From: an uncultured Caulobacteraceae bacterium
Lineage (GTDB): Bacteria; Pseudomonadota; Alphaproteobacteria; Caulobacterales; TH1-2
Reading direction: 5' to 3'
DNA: 11,092 nucleotides
NCBI GenBank assembly: GCA_937967425.1
Contig: CALBST010000063.1
Coordinates: forward strand, 1 to 11,092
How positions within the stretch are numbered: the stretch's first letter is position 1; each line of letters opens with the position of its first letter. The position numbers and the translations under genes are program-made. The notes below the pieces were generated by a model, which worked only from the letters and a program-made list of their open reading frames with translations, was not told the DNA's origin and searched no databases. This document shows positions 7,852 to 11,092 of this stretch, one piece after another.

Positions 7852-8523
7852 ATGCGCAATCTCGCGCTGGCCGCCGTGTTTGGCGTCGGACTTCTGGCGG
7901 GCGGCGTCGCCGCGGCCGAACAATACACCGACCCAGCTGGGCGCCTCACTTTCAATGCGCCGTCAGGCTGGCGCGTCCAGCCGCGGGGTGCGGGCGGACA
8001 AACGGCCGTGTTGGCGTTCAATCCCACGAACGATTGTTACTTTTTCGGCGCCGATAACCCGAACACAGCAAACAGCTCGGCCGAAGCGGCGATGAACACG
8101 CGCGATCCGATCCCCGCGGATGCCTGGGTGACGTACGCGTCCCCGATCCGCGATTTCTTCGAAGGGTCGCCGGCGACCTTGGTCTCGCAAACAGTTGACA
8201 CGAGCGGCGCCTGGCCGGTGCAGCGGGCTGAATTGCGCGGCCCGAGCAAGACTGTTTACGGCGCGGTGCTGATCCGCCCGGGCGTCGAAATCCGCGCGTT
8301 CTGCGCTGGCTCAAACTCGGCCGCAGCCTACGACTCGATTTTTGCGTCGTTGGCCCACCCGAATGATGCGGCTTGGCAACGAGCGGCTCAGCAACAAAGC
8401 TCTGAGCGCCTTGCGCGTGAAGCGGCGCAGACGACGTCGCAAGCAGAGGCGACAGAGAGCGAAGCTCAGCCTGAAGAGGAACGCCGCCGTCGCCGCCACC
8501 GCGATCCGTCGCGCCGCGATTAA
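7852..8523 (+). CDS. Secreted protein of unknown function with Arg-rich tail
   Basis: I do not recognise a named family. The 223-aa product begins with a clear signal peptide (MRNLALAAVFGVGLLAGGVAA, cut near residue 21-22). A compact domain of about 145 residues follows, opening with DPAGRLTFNAPSGWRV (27-42), a phrase common in exported proteins that carry a PsbP/DUF1795-like sandwich. That resemblance is loose. C62 and C151 are its only cysteines and could form a disulfide across the domain. From about 174 the chain turns into a Gln/Ala/Glu-rich, probably helical or disordered tail, ending in an acidic patch (EAQPEEE) and a run rich in arginine (RRRRRHRD). It is divergent from the dehydrogenase gene across 134 bp, and an inverted repeat follows its stop. 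Confidence 0.82.
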   Translation: MRNLALAAVFGVGLLAGGVAAAEQYTDPAGRLTFNAPSGWRVQPRGAGGQTAVLAFNPTNDCYFFGADNPNTANSSAEAAMNTRDPIPADAWVTYASPIRDFFEGSPATLVSQTVDTSGAWPVQRAELRGPSKTVYGAVLIRPGVEIRAFCAGSNSAAAYDSIFASLAHPNDAAWQRAAQQQSSERLAREAAQTTSQAEATESEAQPEEERRRRRHRDPSRRD

Positions 8524-8538
8524 GGCCTCGGCCATTAA

Positions 8539-8568
8539 CGTAAACGCTTGGTTATCTTAGCGTTTACG
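8539..8568. repeat. Inverted repeat, 10-bp arms; possible terminator or operator
   Basis: CGTAAACGCT (8539-8548) and AGCGTTTACG (8559-8568) are perfectly complementary around a 10-nt loop. The repeat begins 15 bp after the stop of the 7852 gene and lies 33 bp before the ATG of the next gene. No T-run follows, so a classic terminator is doubtful. A dyad binding site for a regulator of the 8602 gene is an equal option. Confidence 0.6.
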
Positions 8569-8582
8569 CGCAATTCACGACG

Positions 8583-8603
8583 ATGGCTCAAACCATGAGC
8601 CAT
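8583..8603 (+). repeat. Inverted repeat covering the start codon of the 8602 gene
   Basis: ATGGCTCA (8583-8590) and TGAGCCAT (8596-8603) are perfect 8-bp arms with a 5-nt loop. The right arm includes the first two bases of ATG 8602. In mRNA this hairpin would hide the start codon. The leader shows no Shine-Dalgarno match. Confidence 0.55.
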
Positions 8604-9336
8604 GAACGGACGACTCCACCGAGCCCTTGCAGCGCCCCTCCCGGGCGCTGCAAGCCGTTTGGGCGCTGACCGCGCTCTCGCTGCCGCGCTGACGGCGCTC
8701 GCGCTTGGCGGGATTTCGCTTTTCTCTCCACCTCTGGCTGTTTTGGGCCTCGCGCTGCTGGCGGCGCGCGTTCTGTTGAACGGCGAAGCGGTGCGTGTGG
8801 ATTGGCTGGGGCTGGTTGGCCCGGCATTCGCGGCGTTCGTTGTCGGCATGTTCGTGGGCTTGGCCGGGGCTATCGGCACGCTTTTCGTGTGGCGGCTGTT
8901 TGCGGACACGCGCTGGAGCGTGGGCGAAGCGGCGCGCCTCGCCACTGCAGCGGGACGGCCGGCTGAAACCACCTTCAAGGCGCTGGCGCACGCTTGGCTG
9001 ACCCCGGCCTACGGCTTGATGATTGTCGCCTACACGGCGCCGCACATGATTGCCGGGCTGCCGCTCGACCTGCCGCATGTGCCGCTCTGGCTGGTGATCG
9101 CCACCGGCGTTCTTGCTGCGGGCGCTTTCTTTGACTGGGGCCTGCAGCGCGCAGCTGACTGGCGCCTCGGCGAACTCGCGGCCGCGCCCGCTTCACACCT
9201 GCTCATCCATCACATCATGTTCGTGACGGCGTTCGGTTTGATGATCGATGTCTCCGCTGGCGTGGTGATGCTGATGGCGTGGCGCTTGGCGCATGCCGCG
9301 CCGGCGCGTCAACCGAGCTTAACTGCGGTGCCGTAG
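8602..9336 (+). CDS. Multi-pass membrane protein of unknown function
   Basis: I do not recognise a family. The 244-aa protein is strongly hydrophobic, with likely membrane segments near 24-42, 44-60, 69-98 (long, Gly/Ala-rich, perhaps two spans), 133-152, 159-177 and 204-228. A polar loop of about 30 residues (100-130, DTRWSVGEAARLATAAGRPAE) separates the halves. A second loop near 180-200 precedes LIHH (201-204). No enzyme motif stands out. ATG 8602 is the only usable ATG near the 5' end; it has no ribosome binding site and sits in a hairpin. A rarer start such as TTG near 8659 would remove the hairpin-coding segment but keep all the membrane spans. The 3' end overlaps the convergent YbjQ gene by 28 nt. 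Confidence 0.75.
   Translation: MNGRLHRALAAPLPGAASRLGADRALAAALTALALGGISLFSPPLAVLGLALLAARVLLNGEAVRVDWLGLVGPAFAAFVVGMFVGLAGAIGTLFVWRLFADTRWSVGEAARLATAAGRPAETTFKALAHAWLTPAYGLMIVAYTAPHMIAGLPLDLPHVPLWLVIATGVLAAGAFFDWGLQRAADWRLGELAAAPASHLLIHHIMFVTAFGLMIDVSAGVVMLMAWRLAHAAPARQPSLTAVP
8626..8654 (+). repeat. 12-bp GC-rich hairpin inside the first codons of the 8602 gene
   Basis: CTTGCAGCGCCC (8626-8637) and GGGCGCTGCAAG (8643-8654) are perfect 12-bp arms with a 5-nt loop. The structure spans codons 9-18 of the membrane protein gene if ATG 8602 is used. Such a stem at the 5' end of a coding region would hinder ribosome loading or act as a pause or attenuation site. No T-run follows, so termination alone is unlikely. 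Confidence 0.65.
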
Positions 9337-9626
9337 GCCAGCACTTCCGTGGCTTGGCCCGCGCCCGCATCTGTCGTTTCAAATCGCACGCCGATAACCG
9401 CATCAGCGCCAAGCGATTGCGCGTGCTGAATCATGCGATCGAGCGCCTGCTCGCGGCTTTCGGCCAAGAGCTTCGTGTATTCGTGAATCTCGCCGCCAAC
9501 GATCATGCGCAGGCCCGCTACGATATCGCGGCCAATAAAGCGCGAGCGCACAACGTTGCCGCGCACCAGGCCGAGGTGCTGGGCGATGTTGCGCCCGGCG
9601 ACTTCAAAGGTAGTAGAAACGATCAT
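9309..9626 (-). CDS. ybjQ: YbjQ/UPF0145 family protein
   Basis: The 105-aa product matches the UPF0145 (YbjQ) family along its length. It opens with STTFEV, then RDIVAGLRMIVGGEIHEYTK (33-52), then REQALDRMIQHAQSLGADAVIGVRFE (58-83), and ends LAYGTAVKLG. E. coli YbjQ has the same order and nearly the same length (107 aa). The family is described as a putative heavy-metal-binding domain, but its biological role is not settled. It is the last gene of a three-gene minus-strand operon and starts 12 nt after the small membrane protein gene. AGGGGC, which overlaps that gene's TAG stop, serves as its ribosome binding site. The 3' end overlaps the opposing membrane protein gene by 28 nt. Confidence 0.92.
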   Translation of the reverse strand: MIVSTTFEVAGRNIAQHLGLVRGNVVRSRFIGRDIVAGLRMIVGGEIHEYTKLLAESREQALDRMIQHAQSLGADAVIGVRFETTDAGAGQATEVLAYGTAVKLG

Positions 9627-9638
9627 GCGTGATTGCCC

Positions 9639-9941
9639 CTAGCGTTCAACATCGCGATAGCGCTTTTCTTCGGCGCCGCCGCTTTGATCGGCGATGACTT
9701 GGCCGATCATCCAGATGCCGCCAATCAGCATCAGCACGAAACCAAGCAACGTGGCGATGCCTAAACTGATTGCCGCCAAAAGGCCGCCAACCACCATGGC
9801 GGGATCGCCGCCGGTGAAAAGCGCGCCAAGGACGGCGCCAACACCGAGGAAGTAAGCGAGCACGCACAGCCCGGCGCCCGTGCAGAACAGAATCATCGGG
9901 CTCGAGGAGCGGTGTTCGGGGTTGCGTTCAGGTGGCGACAT
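9639..9941 (-). CDS. Small membrane protein of unknown function
   Basis: This 100-aa protein has a polar N-terminus (MSPPERNPEHRSSS), hydrophobic segments at about 16-42 and 47-83 (the second long enough for two spans), and a charged C-terminal tail (EEKRYRDVER). I recognise no family. The frame stays open to 9980. ATG 9941 is preferred because it overlaps the end of the hydrolase gene by 14 nt (9928-9941), an arrangement typical of coupled translation, whereas the longer start adds 13 residues of antisense-like sequence. It sits between the MBL hydrolase and YbjQ genes in one operon. Confidence 0.72.
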   Translation of the reverse strand: MSPPERNPEHRSSSPMILFCTGAGLCVLAYFLGVGAVLGALFTGGDPAMVVGGLLAAISLGIATLLGFVLMLIGGIWMIGQVIADQSGGAEEKRYRDVER

Positions 9942-11001
9942 AACGGGCGATACCTTCGCTATCGACGACGCGCTTCGCAAGCCCCCGCCCGATCAGGCAA
10001 TTGGCGTGCGCGATGGCTTCGCCCGTCGCCATGCCGATGAGATCGGGGCCGATCTTGCGCGCGAACAAGGCGCCAAAGAGATCAACGGCCCGGCGCGGCT
10101 CTTTCGCAATGCGATCATGCACGCGCGCGAGCGCTTTTTCGTGGCCGTCGATCAGATTTTGCAGGCGCTCGTGCAGGCCGTGAAACGGCTCGTTGTGCGC
10201 TGGAAGCACGAGCACGTCGTTCGGCATGACCTGAAGCAGCTTCTTGCAGCTGTTGATCCAGTCGGCGAGCGGATCGCCGTCTGGTTCTGTTGGGAACACC
10301 GAGACGTTGGAACTGATGCGCGGCAGGACTTGGTCACCGGAGATGAAGAGCTTCAGCTCTTCCTGCCAGAGGCAGACGTGTTCAGGGCAATGGCCGTTGC
10401 CGGTGATGACGCGCCACGGGCGGCCGCCGATCTCGACGACATCGCCATCCTCCATGCGCTTGAACGCGTCCGGCATTTTCGACACCGCTTTGCCGAAGCC
10501 GCCGAAGCGCACCTTGTAGCTATCGAGCGCGTTCTCATCCCAGCCGGCGGCGCGATAAAATTCCACGCCCTCCTCCGGCGCTTCGCGGCCAGTGTCCGCG
10601 ACCAGCATGCGCCCGGTGATGTATTCGAGGCGGCTCATCCAGAGCGTTGCGTTGAACTTGCGGCAGATCCAACCGGCAAGGCCCATGTGATCTGGGTGCA
10701 TGTGCGTGCAGATCACGCGCTTGACTGGTTTGCCGTTGAGCTTGGCTTCGAAGATTGCGCGCCAGTGTTCGCGCGTTTGCTCCATGGCGATGCCGGTGTC
10801 GACGATGGTCCAGCCGTCGCCATCTTCGAGGAGCCACAGATTGATCCATTGCAGCGCAAACGGCAGCGGCATGCGCACCCAGTGCACGCCGGGCGCAATC
10901 TCGCGCGCCACGCCAGGCTCAGGCGGTTCGCCAAGCGGATACACGAGCTGCGGCTTTATCCGCGCCGGTGCGACGTCGTCTTCAAGGCCGTCCATCGACA
11001 T
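9928..11001 (-). CDS. MBL-fold metallo-hydrolase
   Basis: This 357-aa enzyme belongs to the metallo-beta-lactamase superfamily, which hydrolyses esters, thioesters or similar bonds with two zinc ions or other metals. Metal ligands are visible: THMHPDH (99-105; H100, H102, D104, H105), H204 in GHCPEH, D223 in SGDQ and H269 in PAHNEPF. The core is preceded by about 35 extra residues, and the C-terminal 75 residues look like the winged-helix tail seen in LACTB2-like members. An inserted helical segment (about 120-185) may form a substrate lid. No signal peptide is seen, so it is cytosolic. ATG 11001 has no good ribosome binding site; M3 at 10995 is an alternative. It heads the operon with the small membrane protein and YbjQ genes. 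The substrate is unknown. Confidence 0.93.
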   Translation of the reverse strand: MSMDGLEDDVAPARIKPQLVYPLGEPPEPGVAREIAPGVHWVRMPLPFALQWINLWLLEDGDGWTIVDTGIAMEQTREHWRAIFEAKLNGKPVKRVICTHMHPDHMGLAGWICRKFNATLWMSRLEYITGRMLVADTGREAPEEGVEFYRAAGWDENALDSYKVRFGGFGKAVSKMPDAFKRMEDGDVVEIGGRPWRVITGNGHCPEHVCLWQEELKLFISGDQVLPRISSNVSVFPTEPDGDPLADWINSCKKLLQVMPNDVLVLPAHNEPFHGLHERLQNLIDGHEKALARVHDRIAKEPRRAVDLFGALFARKIGPDLIGMATGEAIAHANCLIGRGLAKRVVDSEGIARYVAT

Positions 11002-11061
11002 GGGGCGAGGTTAGCCCGGCTGAGCGATGGGGGCTAGCGCACGCGGCGGAAGCCCAAGTGA

Positions 11062-11079
11062 GGGATTAGGGATTAGGGA
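11062..11079. repeat. Short tandem repeat of GGGATTA
   Basis: Two full copies of the heptamer GGGATTA and a partial third (GGGA) stand in the region upstream of the MBL hydrolase gene. The array is short and its function is unknown. The window ends 13 bases later, just after an ATG at 11089-11091 that could open a further plus-strand gene, which cannot be judged. Confidence 0.6.
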
Positions 11080-11092
11080 CGCGCACATATGT

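Noticed and set aside
8535..9078. Minus-strand open frames of 147 and 167 codons opposite the membrane protein gene
   Set aside because: Their translations are Arg/Ala/Pro-rich without a domain, while the plus strand encodes regular membrane spans. Having no known family for the plus-strand gene leaves slight doubt.
9880..11037. A 385-codon plus-strand open frame opposite the MBL hydrolase
   Set aside because: It is antisense to a gene with intact metal-binding motifs. Its translation has no recognisable domain and the composition expected from the complementary strand of GC-rich coding DNA.
1..11092. tRNA, rRNA, CRISPR array, transposase or phage genes
   Set aside because: No tRNA arm motifs, spaced direct repeats, or integrase/transposase motifs were seen on either strand by eye.

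Overview
The window is GC-rich, gene-dense chromosomal DNA from a bacterium. Codon use, the short gaps between genes and the gene families (YadG/YadH-type ABC exporter, HSDL2-type short-chain dehydrogenase, periplasmic chalcone-isomerase-fold protein, CPBP protein, YbjQ) point to an alphaproteobacterium, perhaps close to Caulobacterales/Hyphomonadaceae. That placement is inference from sequence style and remembered families, not from a search. I see no rRNA, tRNA, CRISPR, phage or transposase gene.

Layout from left to right. A probable terminator of an upstream gene (3-32) precedes a secreted M1 zinc aminopeptidase (99-2738, +). The 115-bp convergent gap after it is almost filled by a nested inverted repeat with 30-bp arms (2747-2848). 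Next comes a crotonase-fold enzyme (2854-3603, -) whose active-site residues look like a delta3-delta2-enoyl-CoA isomerase rather than a hydratase. Divergent from it is a CPBP membrane protein (3690-4430, +) with two degenerate motif positions. It overlaps tail-to-tail with a two-gene ABC exporter operon of the YadG/YadH type (ATPase 5166-6128, permease 4402-5169, both -). A signal-peptide chalcone-isomerase-fold protein starting at GTG (6330-6854, +) meets an HSDL2-like dehydrogenase (6851-7717, -) tail-to-tail. A secreted protein of unknown function follows (7852-8523, +), then a group of three inverted repeats (8539-8654) around the start of an unrecognised multi-pass membrane protein (8602-9336, +). 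The right end is a minus-strand operon: MBL-fold hydrolase (9928-11001), a small membrane protein (9639-9941) and a YbjQ/UPF0145 protein (9309-9626). The last 91 bases are an upstream region with a short GGGATTA tandem repeat.

The genes do not form one pathway. Two enzymes (enoyl-CoA isomerase-like, HSDL2-like) suggest fatty-acyl or lipid metabolism. Three proteins are exported to the periplasm (peptidase, chalcone-isomerase fold, unknown), and each mature form has exactly two cysteines. Most of the window is ordinary housekeeping or accessory content. The signals most worth a second look are the two inverted-repeat structures (2747-2848 and 8539-8654) and the residue-level departures from family norms in the crotonase and CPBP proteins. 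I did not find convincing evidence of a new multi-gene system.
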